DNA of 64,000 nucleotides from Marivibrio sp040218065 (GCF_040218065.1 NZ_JAVJQE010000010.1:124001-188000), one strand, 5' to 3'; numbered from the stretch's first letter, positions 27,551 to 36,920 are shown. Notes: generated by a model from the letters alone, not told the origin. A program made the numbers and translations.

Positions 27551-27784
27551 ATGTCTGGATATGTGACCCACCTGCTCGCCCGATTGCCGGAGTACGAGTC
27601 CCGGATAAAAGAGGCGCTTGAGACTGTGAGCGGCTTCGAGGCCGTCGCGCGCGCGCACCATGAGGTGTGCGACGAGCTGAGCGCCGGCGTCGACGAGCCG
27701 GGCGAGCTCGAGCGTCTGCACCAGCGGCGCAAGAACCTGGAAGAGGAAATCGTGCGCACTCTGGAAGCGGGCGGGCGCGTATGA
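27551..27784 (+). CDS. Small helical protein of unknown function
   Basis: 77 residues from an ATG preceded by an excellent Shine-Dalgarno (AAAGGAGGcgacccATG), which decides the start over an upstream in-frame ATG at 27488. It is predicted to be helical and acidic (EYESRIKEALETVSGFEAVA, LERLHQRRKNLEEEIVRTLE), with a possible C-terminal coiled coil. No family recognised. It stands alone after the pnt terminator. Confidence 0.6.
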   Translation: MSGYVTHLLARLPEYESRIKEALETVSGFEAVARAHHEVCDELSAGVDEPGELERLHQRRKNLEEEIVRTLEAGGRV

Positions 27785-27949
27785 CGCGGCGCCAACAAGC
27801 GCCGAGGTTCGGCGGGAGGCGTTGGGCGCCCCCCTGATATAGGGCGTCTGATCCGCCGGGCTTTCCCGCCCTACGCCCGCGCGCGCGGCGATGTGGCGGC
27901 GAGCTTGACGTTGCGCCATAATGCACCTTGGGCGCGATGAAATGCGGGG

Positions 27950-29167
27950 GTGCGCGCGGTGATGGGAGTTTGCGACAGCCGCCTCGGCGGGATTCTCGAC
28001 TCGTTCGGCGCCTTCGACGTGTCGACGTCTTCCGAGACGCCCGGCGTCTTCACAGTGGAGCGCCGCATCAAGGTGTCGGTGGACTACGCGACCGCCGAAC
28101 GGCAAGCCCCGCCGGCCAATGCGGTGCGCTTTCGGCTGATCAAGCCCAAGCATCTTCGCAAGGTCCACGACCAGACGCGCCAGCGGGCTCTGCGCGCTCC
28201 CGACAAAGCGACGCGCGCCGTCGCGCCTCAATGGTTTCAGGCGGCCTTTGGAGAAACGGAGGCGTACCGGAACTCGGCCCCGCTAGCCTACCGAACCCAG
28301 CGTCGCCGGGTCGTCGACCGGGTCGAAAAGAAGCTGTGCGCTAAATGTGGGGCATCGGGCAAGGTCGAGCAGAAGACCATACACACCGACTACAAACGCT
28401 GCCTCTCCTGCGGCGGGCAAGGCGTGCACTGGAGGCGGCGGTATGTGCCGCAGCCCGGCACGACGGGAGGATACTACACGCAAGACCCCGTTATGTGCAC
28501 CGCATGCGGCGCATCGGGCCTCATTCCGCAAAGACGTACCGTCACGCAGACGGTCTCTTGTCCGAAGTGCCGCGGCTCAGGCCAGATCGAACACACGCAC
28601 TACAAATGGGTCAAGCTCACCATCCTCTACAGCGTGCGAACGCGGGTCCGGGCGACGGACCGGCTGCGCGCCGACCGCCGGCTTCAGCGGTTCAGCAAAC
28701 GCGTTTGGGGCGCAAGCGAGGCGCCGGACCGGCTCGCGCGCTTCGCAAGCGGGTCGGAGTTGCAGCAAAAGACACGTCGCGCCAGCCTTATCCTGAGATA
28801 TCGGGCGGAGGTTCCGATTCACACGACCGTCGTATCGGAAAATGCGAGGCCTCTCGGCCGCCTCACCTCGATCGGCACGCCAGCGGCGGCGCTCACCGTC
28901 GCGGATGCGCCCTTCTTGGATAGACGATTGGCGGCGAAGACGCGGGAGTTGAAGCGGCTTTCGGCCGAGGCGGTGCTGATGGAGGCGCAGCGCAACCGGC
29001 TCGTCGCGAGCCTTTGCGAACTCGCGCGGAGCGGACGCCGACCGGATCCCGACTCCTTCCTTCGGCTCTTCTCGCAGAAGCAATTGAACAAGACGGTGCA
29101 GACGATCTCGAAGCGCCTGCGCCCGAAGGGCGGGGTGCTCCGACGTCTTTTCCGCCGCAAGCGCTAG
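27950..29167 (+). CDS. Unrecognised protein with a DnaJ-type four-CxxC zinc-finger domain
   Basis: 405 residues from a GTG at 27950 (an ATG at 27962 is equally possible; neither has a strong ribosome binding site). Four CxxC-x-G-x-G units, Cys130/133, 151/154, 183/186 and 204/207, have the spacing of the cysteine-rich zinc domain of DnaJ, but there is no J domain, no HPD motif and no DnaJ substrate-binding domain. Residues 1-125 are of unknown fold; 225-320 are Arg-rich and beta-prone; 325-390 is helical; the last 20 residues are strongly basic (RPKGGVLRRLFRRKR). Codons such as ATA and ACA occur more often than in neighbours. Possible RNA/DNA- or membrane-associated factor; unknown. Confidence 0.7.
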   Translation: MRAVMGVCDSRLGGILDSFGAFDVSTSSETPGVFTVERRIKVSVDYATAERQAPPANAVRFRLIKPKHLRKVHDQTRQRALRAPDKATRAVAPQWFQAAFGETEAYRNSAPLAYRTQRRRVVDRVEKKLCAKCGASGKVEQKTIHTDYKRCLSCGGQGVHWRRRYVPQPGTTGGYYTQDPVMCTACGASGLIPQRRTVTQTVSCPKCRGSGQIEHTHYKWVKLTILYSVRTRVRATDRLRADRRLQRFSKRVWGASEAPDRLARFASGSELQQKTRRASLILRYRAEVPIHTTVVSENARPLGRLTSIGTPAAALTVADAPFLDRRLAAKTRELKRLSAEAVLMEAQRNRLVASLCELARSGRRPDPDSFLRLFSQKQLNKTVQTISKRLRPKGGVLRRLFRRKR

Positions 29168-29244
29168 CCGAGGGCCGGCCCTTTCCATAAGCGTCGCGCG
29201 GCGCCACTGTGGGCGAAGTCTCAGGCGGCGAAGGGCGATGATCT

Positions 29245-30534
29245 ATGGACGGAGGCCCTATCGAACCAGGCGCGATAATCCCGCTCGCCGTGGCTCTGGC
29301 GCTGGGTTTGCTGATTGGGTTGGAGCGCGGTTGGTCGCGGCGCGGTCTTGAAGAAGGCGCGCGCGTCGCCGGCGTGCGCACCTACGGGCTGATCGGTCTG
29401 TTGGGAGGTTTCGCAGGCCTCGTCTCAGAAAAGCCGGCCTTGGTGTTCGCCGCCGTCGGCTTTCTCGCGCTGACGGCCGTATTGAGCGTGGCCTATTGGC
29501 AGTCAATCCGGCGGACGGACGATGTCGGCGTCACCAGCCTTGCGGCGGCGTTGCTGACTTTCGTCTTCGGCGCGGCGGCGACGCTCGGCTACATGACGGA
29601 GGCGTCGGCTGCGGCCGTCACGACGGCCTTCCTCCTTGGCTCCAAGACGCAGATACACGGCTGGGTGAAGGCGCTGGAGGAGACTGAGCTGCGCGCCGGC
29701 CTGAAGCTGCTGTTGATCTCCGTCGTCATCCTGCCGGTGCTGCCGGATCAGGGCTACGGGCCGTGGCGGGCGCTGAACCCGTATCAGATCTGGTGGATGG
29801 TGGTGCTGATCGCCGCCGTCTCCTTCGCCGGTTATTTCGCGATGCGCTTGGCGGGGCCGGGCAAGGGCGCGGCCTTGACGGGGCTGTTCGCGGGTCTCGC
29901 CTCCTCGACCGCGCTGACTTTGCACTTCTCGCGCCTTGCGCGTTCGGACGGCGCGCGGGCGAAGCTTTACGCCGCCGGCGTCCTGATCGCCTGCGGCACC
30001 ATGTTTCCGCGCATGGCGGCGGTGACCTTCGTGCTCAACCGCGATCTGCTGCTGACCCTCTGGCCCGCGGCGGCGGCGATGGCGGCGATGGTCTACGGCG
30101 GCGCGTTGCTGCTCTTTCTCAACATTCGGCGCACGCAGCAGGAGACAGGCGAAGCCGCGCCGCTCAGCAATCCGCTGCAGCTGAAGGCGGCGATCGGCTT
30201 CGGCGCCGTGCTGGCCGTCGTGATGCTGGCGGCCGAAGGCTTGGAGCGGGCGTTCGGCGGCGCCGGCGTCGCGGCCCTCGCCGCGGTCTCCGGCGTCACG
30301 GACGTGGATGCGATCACGCTGACGCTCGCCAGCCGCGCGCAGGACGATCTGGCGCTGGCGCTCTCCGCCTTCGGGATCATCTTGGCCGGCTCGGTCAACA
30401 GCTTGGTGAAGGCCGGCATGGCGCTCGCGGTCGGGGGCGCGCGCTTCGGTCTGCTGGCGGCGGGGCCGTTGGCGCTGGCGGCTTTGGTCGGATTGGGCGT
30501 CGTCTGGACGCTGACGGGCGGCGCCGGGTTCTGA
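29245..30534 (+). CDS. MgtC/SapB N-terminal plus DUF4010 membrane protein
   Basis: 429 residues, about twelve hydrophobic segments. The N-terminal ~140 residues match the MgtC/SapB pattern (ALGLLIGLERGWSRR, VAGVRTYGLIGLLGG); the rest is the DUF4010 membrane domain (LFAGLASSTALTLHFSRLAR, VSGVTDVDAITLTLA). Inner-membrane protein of unknown transport or regulatory role. Short spacing to the previous gene (77 bp) on the same strand but no clear functional link. Confidence 0.88.
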   Translation: MDGGPIEPGAIIPLAVALALGLLIGLERGWSRRGLEEGARVAGVRTYGLIGLLGGFAGLVSEKPALVFAAVGFLALTAVLSVAYWQSIRRTDDVGVTSLAAALLTFVFGAAATLGYMTEASAAAVTTAFLLGSKTQIHGWVKALEETELRAGLKLLLISVVILPVLPDQGYGPWRALNPYQIWWMVVLIAAVSFAGYFAMRLAGPGKGAALTGLFAGLASSTALTLHFSRLARSDGARAKLYAAGVLIACGTMFPRMAAVTFVLNRDLLLTLWPAAAAMAAMVYGGALLLFLNIRRTQQETGEAAPLSNPLQLKAAIGFGAVLAVVMLAAEGLERAFGGAGVAALAAVSGVTDVDAITLTLASRAQDDLALALSAFGIILAGSVNSLVKAGMALAVGGARFGLLAAGPLALAALVGLGVVWTLTGGAGF

Positions 30535-30551
30535 GGCGGCGGCTGAGCGGC

Positions 30552-31520
30552 TCACGCCTCCGGGGCGCGGTCCTCGCGCGGCGAATGGCCGAAGAACTCG
30601 CGATAGCATTTGGCGAAGTGCGAGGCCGAAACGAAGCCGCAGGCAAGCGCCACGTCCAGCACCGACATCGTCGTCTGGCGCAGCAGGATGCGCGCGCGCT
30701 GCATGCGCAGGCTGAAATAATATTTTCGCGGCGTGGCGTTGAGATATTTGCGGAACAGCCGCTCCAACTGCCGGGTTGAGAGGCCGACGGACTCGGCGAT
30801 CTCCTCGCGTTCGACCGGGGCCTCCAGGTTCTCCTCCATCTTCTCGATCGCGGCCAACAGCTTCGGATGGCTGACCCCGACGCGGAAGCGCAGCGCCATG
30901 CGTTGATGTTCGTTCTGTTCGCGAATCTGCTTGTGGATGAACCATTCTGAGACGGCGGCGGCCAGTTCGTGGCCGTGCTGCGCCGAGACCAGATGCAGCA
31001 TCAGGTCGATCGCCGCCGTCCCGCCGGAACAGGTAAAAATCGGTCCGTCGATCTCGAACAGCTCGTCGGTGACGTCCAGGTGCGGATAATCCTCGCGGAA
31101 ACCGTCCATATACTCCCAATGGATCGTGCAGCGCCGGTTATCCAGCAGGCCCGCGTGCGCCAGCACGTATGGCGCGGTGGAGACCGCGCCCAGATGCGAT
31201 CCCATCCGGCTGATGCGGCGCAGATAGCCGATGATCCGAGGGTCCTTGACGCGCTCGGTGCCCGCGCCGCCCACCGCGATCACGCCGTCGTAGCGCATCT
31301 CTTCCGCCAGCGAGCGCTCCGGCATCACCGCGATGCCGTTCGACGCCGCCACCGGCGCGCCGTCGGACGACAACAGCGTCCAGCGGTAAAGTTCTTTGCC
31401 GGACAAGGTGTTTGCGGCGCGCAGCGGCTCGATCGCGGAGCTGAAGGCCATGAGCGAGAAGTTCGGCAACAGCAGATAGCCGAAGTGCTGCGGCAGCTTG
31501 TCGGGCGGGCCTTCGAACAT
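30552..31520 (-). CDS. GlxA-family transcriptional regulator (DJ-1/PfpI plus AraC HTH)
   Basis: 322 residues. Residues 10-180 form a DJ-1/PfpI-like domain (FGYLLLPNFSLMAFSSAIEP; at the nucleophile elbow the sequence is VSTAPYVLA, without Cys, so it is a sensor rather than an enzyme). Residues 215-315 hold the AraC DNA-binding domain with two helix-turn-helix units (EEIAESVGLSTRQLERLFRK and VLDVALACGFVSASHFAKCY). This architecture includes activators of glycine betaine, carnitine and dimethylglycine catabolism. It follows the MttB-family gene on the same strand, so it is its likely regulator. Confidence 0.92.
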   Translation of the reverse strand: MFEGPPDKLPQHFGYLLLPNFSLMAFSSAIEPLRAANTLSGKELYRWTLLSSDGAPVAASNGIAVMPERSLAEEMRYDGVIAVGGAGTERVKDPRIIGYLRRISRMGSHLGAVSTAPYVLAHAGLLDNRRCTIHWEYMDGFREDYPHLDVTDELFEIDGPIFTCSGGTAAIDLMLHLVSAQHGHELAAAVSEWFIHKQIREQNEHQRMALRFRVGVSHPKLLAAIEKMEENLEAPVEREEIAESVGLSTRQLERLFRKYLNATPRKYYFSLRMQRARILLRQTTMSVLDVALACGFVSASHFAKCYREFFGHSPREDRAPEA

Positions 31521-31620
31521 GCGCGACGGCGCTTTCCTTCCTGGCTCCGACAGGGATGTCGGAAATCGGACAGTCGGGCGAGCTTACATGAATCGGGGGA
31601 AGGGGGAAGGGGGAAGGGAG

Positions 31621-31680
31621 AAAAGAGCCCTCTCCCCTCTGAAGGGGGGAGGGGGAAAACGAGCCCTCCCCCTACGGCTC
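31621..31680 (-). terminator. Tandem C/G-rich hairpins after the MttB-family gene
   Basis: On the minus strand GAGCC/GGCTC pairs across the methyltransferase stop codon and is followed by GTTTTC; a second near-perfect 10-bp stem (CCCTCCCCCC/GGGGAGAGGG) is followed by CTCTTTTC. Either may terminate or attenuate transcription before the regulator gene. Confidence 0.5.
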
Positions 31681-33207
31681 TTCGCCCTGCAGCGCCTCCT
31701 TGCGAAGCGCGATGTAGGCGTCGATCGCCTCCAGCCGGCCCTCGTCCATCTCCGGCGGCTCGTAGTCGGCCAGCACCCTTTGCCAAAGCTCCGTCGCCCG
31801 CTCCGTCGCGGTCTTGGCCCCGTCCAGCGCCCAGTTCTCCTGGGTGCGCCAGTCGGAGAGGAAGGGCGCGTAGAACGCCGTCTCGTAACGCGCCATCGTA
31901 TGCTCGGTTCCGAAGAAATGGCCTCCAGGCGCGACCGATTTGATGGCGTCCAGGCCGATCTCCGAGGCGCTGGCGTCGATCGGCTGAAAGAAGGAGATCA
32001 CATGCTGCAGGATCTCCGCATCGACGATCAGCTTCTCGAAGCTGGCGACCAGCCCGCCTTCCAGCCAGCCGGCGCCGTGGTAGATAAGATTGCCGTGGCC
32101 CATGCAGGCGCCCCACAGGGCCATCATGGTCTCCCAGGTGGATTGCGCGTCGACGGTGTTGGACGCGTTGCAGTCGCTTGTGCGGTACGGCAGGCCGTAG
32201 CGGCGGGCCAACTGGCCGCCGGCGAGATTGGCCTTGGCGTTTTCCGGCGTGCCGAAGGCGGGCGCGCCGGTCTTCATGTCGACGTTGGAGGTGAAGCCGC
32301 CATAGACCATCGGCGCGCCCGGGCGCGTCAATTGGACGAGCGTCAGGCCGAGCAACGCCTCGGCGTTCTGTTGCGTCAGGGCGGCCGCCAGCGTGACCGG
32401 CGTCATCGCCCCCATCAGGGTGAAGGGGGTGATGATCGTCGCCTGGTTGGCGCGCGCGCAGGCCATCAACCCCTCGGTCATCGCGTCGTCCAGCTTGCGC
32501 GGGCTGTTCACGTTGATGTTGACGATGACGGACGGGTCGCTCTCCAGCTGTTCGGCCGTCAGTCCGCGCGCGCGGGCGACCAGTTCGATCGCATCCTGCA
32601 CGCGGCCTGCGCCGATGCCGATCGCATGGAAGATCCGGTCGGTGTAGACGAGGTTTGCGCGCGCGATGTCGAGATGCCGGCTGTTCGCCGGCAGTTCGAT
32701 CGGCGGGGCCGGCTGCGAGCCCAGGAAATGGATGCAGGGAAAGCTCTGCGCCAGGCTTATCAGCTTGATGTAGTCCGGCAGATTGCCCGCGCGCCGGCCG
32801 TTGATCCGGTCGTGCAGGTTGGGGGCGCCGGAGACGAGGCCGAAATGCAGGCGCCCGCCGCCGACCTCCAGCGCGTGCGCCGGCTCGCGCGGGGTAAGGC
32901 GGAAGCGGCTCGGCGCCTTCGCGATCTGCTCCATCACCAGCGCGCGGTCGGGACGCACGACGCCGGTCGATCGGTCGACTGTCGCGCCCGCCTTCTCGAA
33001 CAGGTCCAGGGCGGCGGCGCTCATCACCTCGATCCCGTCCTCCTCGAGGAGGGTGAGGGACGCGTCGTGGATCGCCTCCAGTTGGTCGGCGCTCAGCGGC
33101 GCCATCGGGGGGTAGGGATTGTCGACCGGGGCCCAGGGAAGCGGGGTCAGGCCTGGATCGCGGCTTCGGCGCGCGCGTGAGCGACTGCGCCGGTGGCCTT
33201 CGGGCAT
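31672..33207 (-). CDS. Trimethylamine methyltransferase (MttB) family protein, non-pyrrolysine
   Basis: 511 residues from the ATG at 33207 (GGAG upstream; a TTG at 33225 is less likely). MttB-superfamily barrel: the start of the fold PLSADQLEAIHDASLTLLEE, VNINVNSPRKLDD and PGGHFFGTEHTM are recognisable. The frame contains no TAG, so it lacks pyrrolysine and belongs with the glycine-betaine or other quaternary-amine methyltransferase homologues that transfer methyl groups to a corrinoid protein. No corrinoid protein gene is in the window. Substrate unknown; neighbours (amine oxidase, EamA transporter, GlxA regulator) support a methylated amine or betaine. Confidence 0.88.
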   Translation of the reverse strand: MPEGHRRSRSRARRSRDPGLTPLPWAPVDNPYPPMAPLSADQLEAIHDASLTLLEEDGIEVMSAAALDLFEKAGATVDRSTGVVRPDRALVMEQIAKAPSRFRLTPREPAHALEVGGGRLHFGLVSGAPNLHDRINGRRAGNLPDYIKLISLAQSFPCIHFLGSQPAPPIELPANSRHLDIARANLVYTDRIFHAIGIGAGRVQDAIELVARARGLTAEQLESDPSVIVNINVNSPRKLDDAMTEGLMACARANQATIITPFTLMGAMTPVTLAAALTQQNAEALLGLTLVQLTRPGAPMVYGGFTSNVDMKTGAPAFGTPENAKANLAGGQLARRYGLPYRTSDCNASNTVDAQSTWETMMALWGACMGHGNLIYHGAGWLEGGLVASFEKLIVDAEILQHVISFFQPIDASASEIGLDAIKSVAPGGHFFGTEHTMARYETAFYAPFLSDWRTQENWALDGAKTATERATELWQRVLADYEPPEMDEGRLEAIDAYIALRKEALQGEEP

Positions 33208-33380
33208 GGGAGCGTCTCCATCCAACAGGCGCCGGTTTTGCGCGCAGCCGCCGGATCGACCAGGCGCGCTGCGCGGACGCGCGCGCCCGGGCCCAAGCGC
33301 TGTCGCGTCGTCTCTCAGAATGACGGGTGCGCGCGCCGCGAATGGTCCAGACGCGACGGGAATCGCTCAATTTCGCCGGT

Positions 33381-34289
33381 TCAACCCGGCTCAGGATGTT
33401 TAAGACGGCTTTCCCGCACGGCGATGTAGGTCGCGGCCGCGAAGATCGCCGCGCCGCCGATCCAGGTGAAGAGATCCGGGACCTCTTGGAACAGCACATA
33501 GCCGAGAATCGCCGCCCAGATCAGCTTGAAGAAGTCGATCGGCATGACGACGGCCGTCTCCCCGAGCCGCAGGCTTTCCGACAGCGCCCATTGCGCGCCT
33601 GCGCCGAACGCGCCGATCCCGACGAGCCAGAGGAGCGCCCCGCCGCTCGGCCATTGCCACACGAACAGCGCGGGAATGAGCGACATCGGCGCCATCATGA
33701 TCCCCATATAAAGCGTGATCGTCATCGAGCTTTCGGTGCGCGAGAGAACCTTGATGATCAGCAGCGCCACGGCCCAGATCACGGTCGAGATCACGACGTA
33801 GAGATGGCCGATATCGAACGACCCCAAGCCCGGCCGGATCACCGTGACCGCGCCCGCGAAGCCGACCGCGATGGCCGCCCAACGCCGCCAGCCGACGCTG
33901 TCCTTCAGAAAGATCACGCCGAGCAGCGTGACGAAGATCGGCGCCAGAAAGCTCAACGCCGAGACGTCGGCCAGCGGCGTTATGCTGAGCGCCGTGAAGT
34001 AGATCAGCATCGCGACCAGATTGATCGCCGCCCGCGCGCCGAGCAGCCACGGCCGATCGGTGCGCAGCGGCGCCAGCCCCAGTTTCAACAGCAAGGGCAA
34101 CATCACCAGGACGGCGAAGAAGTTCCGGAAGAAGGCGATCTCGAACGGGTGCAACTCATGGCTCACCTGCCGGATCGCGGCGTGCATGCTGGCGAAGCCG
34201 ACGGCCGCGCAGAACATCCAGCCCATGCCTTTCAGATTGCCGGCGCGCAGCAGACGCGCGGCCTCGAGGCTGGCGGAATCGTCGCTCAT
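33381..34289 (-). CDS. EamA/DMT-family transporter
   Basis: 302 residues with ten membrane helices in two EamA repeats (first ends near SFLAPIFVTLLGVIFLKDSV, second near VLFQEVPDLFTWIGGAAIF). Drug/metabolite transporter superfamily, inner membrane; substrate unknown. Its start overlaps the stop of the upstream FAD oxidase by 4 nt (ATGA), so they are coupled. Confidence 0.93.
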   Translation of the reverse strand: MSDDSASLEAARLLRAGNLKGMGWMFCAAVGFASMHAAIRQVSHELHPFEIAFFRNFFAVLVMLPLLLKLGLAPLRTDRPWLLGARAAINLVAMLIYFTALSITPLADVSALSFLAPIFVTLLGVIFLKDSVGWRRWAAIAVGFAGAVTVIRPGLGSFDIGHLYVVISTVIWAVALLIIKVLSRTESSMTITLYMGIMMAPMSLIPALFVWQWPSGGALLWLVGIGAFGAGAQWALSESLRLGETAVVMPIDFFKLIWAAILGYVLFQEVPDLFTWIGGAAIFAAATYIAVRESRLKHPEPG

Positions 34290-35563
34290 TCAAGGCCCGC
34301 GCGCTTGCGCCGCGCGCGCACCTGGCCGACCGCACGCAGCCCGCTCATATAGGCGCCGTGCGCCGAGGCGAAGCGCTCCGGATGGGTGGCCTCGCCGGCC
34401 AGGAACAGACGCTCCTGCGCCGGTTCGCGCAGGCGCGGGCGGCGGTGCGCCTCGCCCGGCCTGGCGGCGCTGTAGGCGCCCTGGATATGCGGGTCGCCGG
34501 TCCATTGGCTGCAGGTCCAGGCGGCGATTTCGTTCTCGAAGTCGGCGCCGAACGCCTCCTTCAAGGCGTCGCGGAAGACGGCGAAAACGGCCTTCTCGCC
34601 GGCCGCGCCCAAGGCCTTCGCCAGATCGCCGGACAGATAGCCGGTAAGCTCCGGGCGCCCGAACTCGTGGATCATGATCCCGATCTGGTCGCCGGCCTTT
34701 GTGAACAGGTGGCCCGCGGTCTGATCCGGGATCCCGTCGATCTTCCGGCGCAGCGCGACGCCGATCCGCTCGGCGTGGCCCAACGGACAGGCCTCGATCG
34801 CGGCCTCGAGGTCGGCCGGCAGGCCGGGCGCGATCTCGATCGCGCCGGACGCCAGCACGGTGGTGGAGACGGTGAGGATCACGTCCTCGGCTTCGATCGC
34901 GCCGTCGGCCGCCGTCTCGACCCGCATCCGCGCGCCGGTCCCGTCGATCTTCGCGACCGGGGTGGAGAGGCGGGCCGGGACGTCGGCGAAGGCGGCCGCG
35001 ACAAGCGCGCCGTATCCGTCGCATACGGGCCAATTCTCGCCGGTGTCCCGGTTTGCCGCGTAGTCGGCGGTCGACAGACGCTCAGGCGGTACGCCCATCA
35101 AGGCGCTGCACCAGCCGCGGAAGATCGGATACCAGGGCGACGACGCGTCCAGCACCGTCGCCCCGGCGACGTCGCGCCCCGCGGCGCCCGCCTCCGCGAA
35201 TGCGGCGAAGGCGGCGGCGTTGTAGTCGGCGGCCGCGGCGCGCTCGGCCTCCCCCTTGATGTCGCCGCCGACCGCCAGCCAACGCGGCATGCGGCCGGGG
35301 TGAACGGTGTTGCGGATCCGCCGGCCGGTCGCCAGCGCGATCGCCGCGAAAGGGTTCTCGCTGGCGTCGTGCAGCCAATGACAGCCGATGTCGAAGGGCC
35401 CGCTGGGCAGGCTCGCCGCGTCGGTCAGGGCGCGCCCGCCGATCCGGTCCTTCGCCTCCAACAGAACGACGTCCAGACCGCCCGCTTGCGCCGCCGCCGC
35501 GGCCGCCAGGCCGGCGGCCCCCGCGCCGACCACCACCAGATCCGCTTCCCGTTTCCCGCTCAC
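34286..35563 (-). CDS. FAD-dependent amine oxidase-family protein
   Basis: 425 residues. N-terminal dinucleotide motif VVVGAGAAGLAAAAAAQ with the GG doublet (RIGGRA) typical of the monoamine oxidase family; C-terminal FAD motif LFLAGEATHPERFASAHGAYMSG. It likely oxidises an amine or a related substrate; no signal peptide, so cytosolic. First gene of the leftward group oxidase-EamA-MttB-GlxA. Confidence 0.9.
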   Translation of the reverse strand: MSGKREADLVVVGAGAAGLAAAAAAQAGGLDVVLLEAKDRIGGRALTDAASLPSGPFDIGCHWLHDASENPFAAIALATGRRIRNTVHPGRMPRWLAVGGDIKGEAERAAAADYNAAAFAAFAEAGAAGRDVAGATVLDASSPWYPIFRGWCSALMGVPPERLSTADYAANRDTGENWPVCDGYGALVAAAFADVPARLSTPVAKIDGTGARMRVETAADGAIEAEDVILTVSTTVLASGAIEIAPGLPADLEAAIEACPLGHAERIGVALRRKIDGIPDQTAGHLFTKAGDQIGIMIHEFGRPELTGYLSGDLAKALGAAGEKAVFAVFRDALKEAFGADFENEIAAWTCSQWTGDPHIQGAYSAARPGEAHRRPRLREPAQERLFLAGEATHPERFASAHGAYMSGLRAVGQVRARRKRAGLE

Positions 35564-35700
35564 GCACCCTCCGCCGGATTTGTGATCACAATTGGGTGGG
35601 GAGGGTAGCGTGCGCGAGGGGGCGTGTCAGGCCCCGGCGCGTTGAAGCAGTTGTTCCTGGCGGGCGCGGGGGTTCGACAGCGTTCCACCGCGCGCCTTGG

Positions 35701-35777
35701 CCCTGACCAAGGTCAGGGTCCAGGGAAACGGACTCCGCCCGGGGCGGGACGCCCTGGGTCCTGACTTTCGTCAGGAC
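35701..35777. repeat. Two adjacent hairpin repeats (CCCTGAC / GTCCTGAC)
   Basis: CCCTGAC-CAAG-GTCAGGG (35701-35718) and GTCCTGAC-TTTC-GTCAGGAC (35758-35777), separated by a 39-bp GC-rich spacer, in the 245-bp gap between two minus-strand genes. The form is like dispersed intergenic palindromes common in alphaproteobacterial genomes; it may also act as transcript end for the curA-like gene on the minus strand. Confidence 0.7.
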
Positions 35778-35808
35778 GCGGATAATCCGGACCGGAGCCC
35801 TCGCCCTC

Positions 35809-36852
35809 TCACGCGGTCGGATCCGGGCCCGCCTGCACCAGCTGCTTGCCGAAATTCCGGCTGGTCAGCAGGTTCACGAAGGCCTGGGGCATATGTTTGA
35901 TCCCATCCAACCGGTCGGTCTTGAACTTCAGACGCCCGTCGGCCGCCATCGCGGCCAGCGCCCGGCGCGCCTCGTCCCAGCGCGCCATATGATCGAAGAT
36001 CAGGAAGCCTTCCATGCGGGCGCGGGCGACCAGGATGCGGCGCAGGTGCCGTTCGCCCATGTCGGGCTGGTCGAAGGTCCCCGCGTTGGAGACCATGCCG
36101 CAGATGACGATCCGCGCCCCCAGCGCCAGATTCTTCATGGCGGCGTCGTGGATCGGGCCGGCGGTGTTGTCGAAGAAGACGTCGATCCCGTCGGGACAGG
36201 CCTCTTTCACCGCGTCCGCCAGGTCATCCGCGCGTTCGCGGTAGTTCACGCCGGCGTCGAAGCCGATCTCCTCGCACCAGGCGAGCTTGTCGGCGCTGCT
36301 GGCGACGGCGACGGCGCGCGCGCCGGCGTCCTTGGCGATCTGACCGACCACTTGCCCAACCGCGCCCGAGGCCGCGGAGACCAGCACCGTCTCCCCCGGC
36401 TTCGCCCGGCCGATGTCCTGCATCGCGAGCCACGCCGTCACCCCAGGCATGCCGAGATAGCTGAGATAGGCGTGGATCGGCCCGAGCGAAGGATCGACCC
36501 GGCGCAGGCCGTTCGGACCCGTCGTTTCAGGGTCGAGGACCGCCCATTCGCGCCAGCCGAAACCCATCGTCTCGATCAGATCGCCGGGCTTCCAATCCGG
36601 GTGGTCGCTTTCCACGATCTCGGCGACCGCACCGCCGTGCATCACCTCGCCCAATTGCACGCCGGCGGCGTAGTTGGCGGCTTTGGAGATGCGCCCGCGC
36701 ATATAGGGATCGACCGAGAGATAGATCGCACGGGCCAGCACCTGGCCCGCCCCTGGCGTCGGGCGGGGCGCTTCCTCCAGGCGCCAATTCCCCGCCTCGG
36801 GCATGCCGTCGGGGTAGGAATCCAGCACCCAGCTGCGGTTCGTCTCGGTCAT
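35809..36852 (-). CDS. curA: NADP-dependent MDR-superfamily oxidoreductase (CurA/leukotriene B4 dehydrogenase-like)
   Basis: 347 residues, zinc-free medium-chain reductase. Cofactor motif VSAASGAVGQVVGQIAK at about 155-170; family signatures LSVDPYMRGR near residue 50 and YLGMPGVTAWLAM. These enzymes reduce the double bond of alpha,beta-unsaturated ketones (curcumin, alkenals, LTB4-like compounds) using NADPH. Single gene; CurA-type function is inferred from motif similarity. Confidence 0.9.
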   Translation of the reverse strand: MTETNRSWVLDSYPDGMPEAGNWRLEEAPRPTPGAGQVLARAIYLSVDPYMRGRISKAANYAAGVQLGEVMHGGAVAEIVESDHPDWKPGDLIETMGFGWREWAVLDPETTGPNGLRRVDPSLGPIHAYLSYLGMPGVTAWLAMQDIGRAKPGETVLVSAASGAVGQVVGQIAKDAGARAVAVASSADKLAWCEEIGFDAGVNYRERADDLADAVKEACPDGIDVFFDNTAGPIHDAAMKNLALGARIVICGMVSNAGTFDQPDMGERHLRRILVARARMEGFLIFDHMARWDEARRALAAMAADGRLKFKTDRLDGIKHMPQAFVNLLTSRNFGKQLVQAGPDPTA

Positions 36853-36920
36853 TCTCGCTCCTCCGATGATTCAGTGGGTTTGCGCGCGGCGTCGCCTCCG
36901 CCGCCAAGATCTCTTGAGGA

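Noticed and set aside
31672..33207. Pyrrolysine-containing trimethylamine methyltransferase
   Set aside because: The 511-codon frame is uninterrupted and has no in-frame TAG, and no pyl genes are seen.
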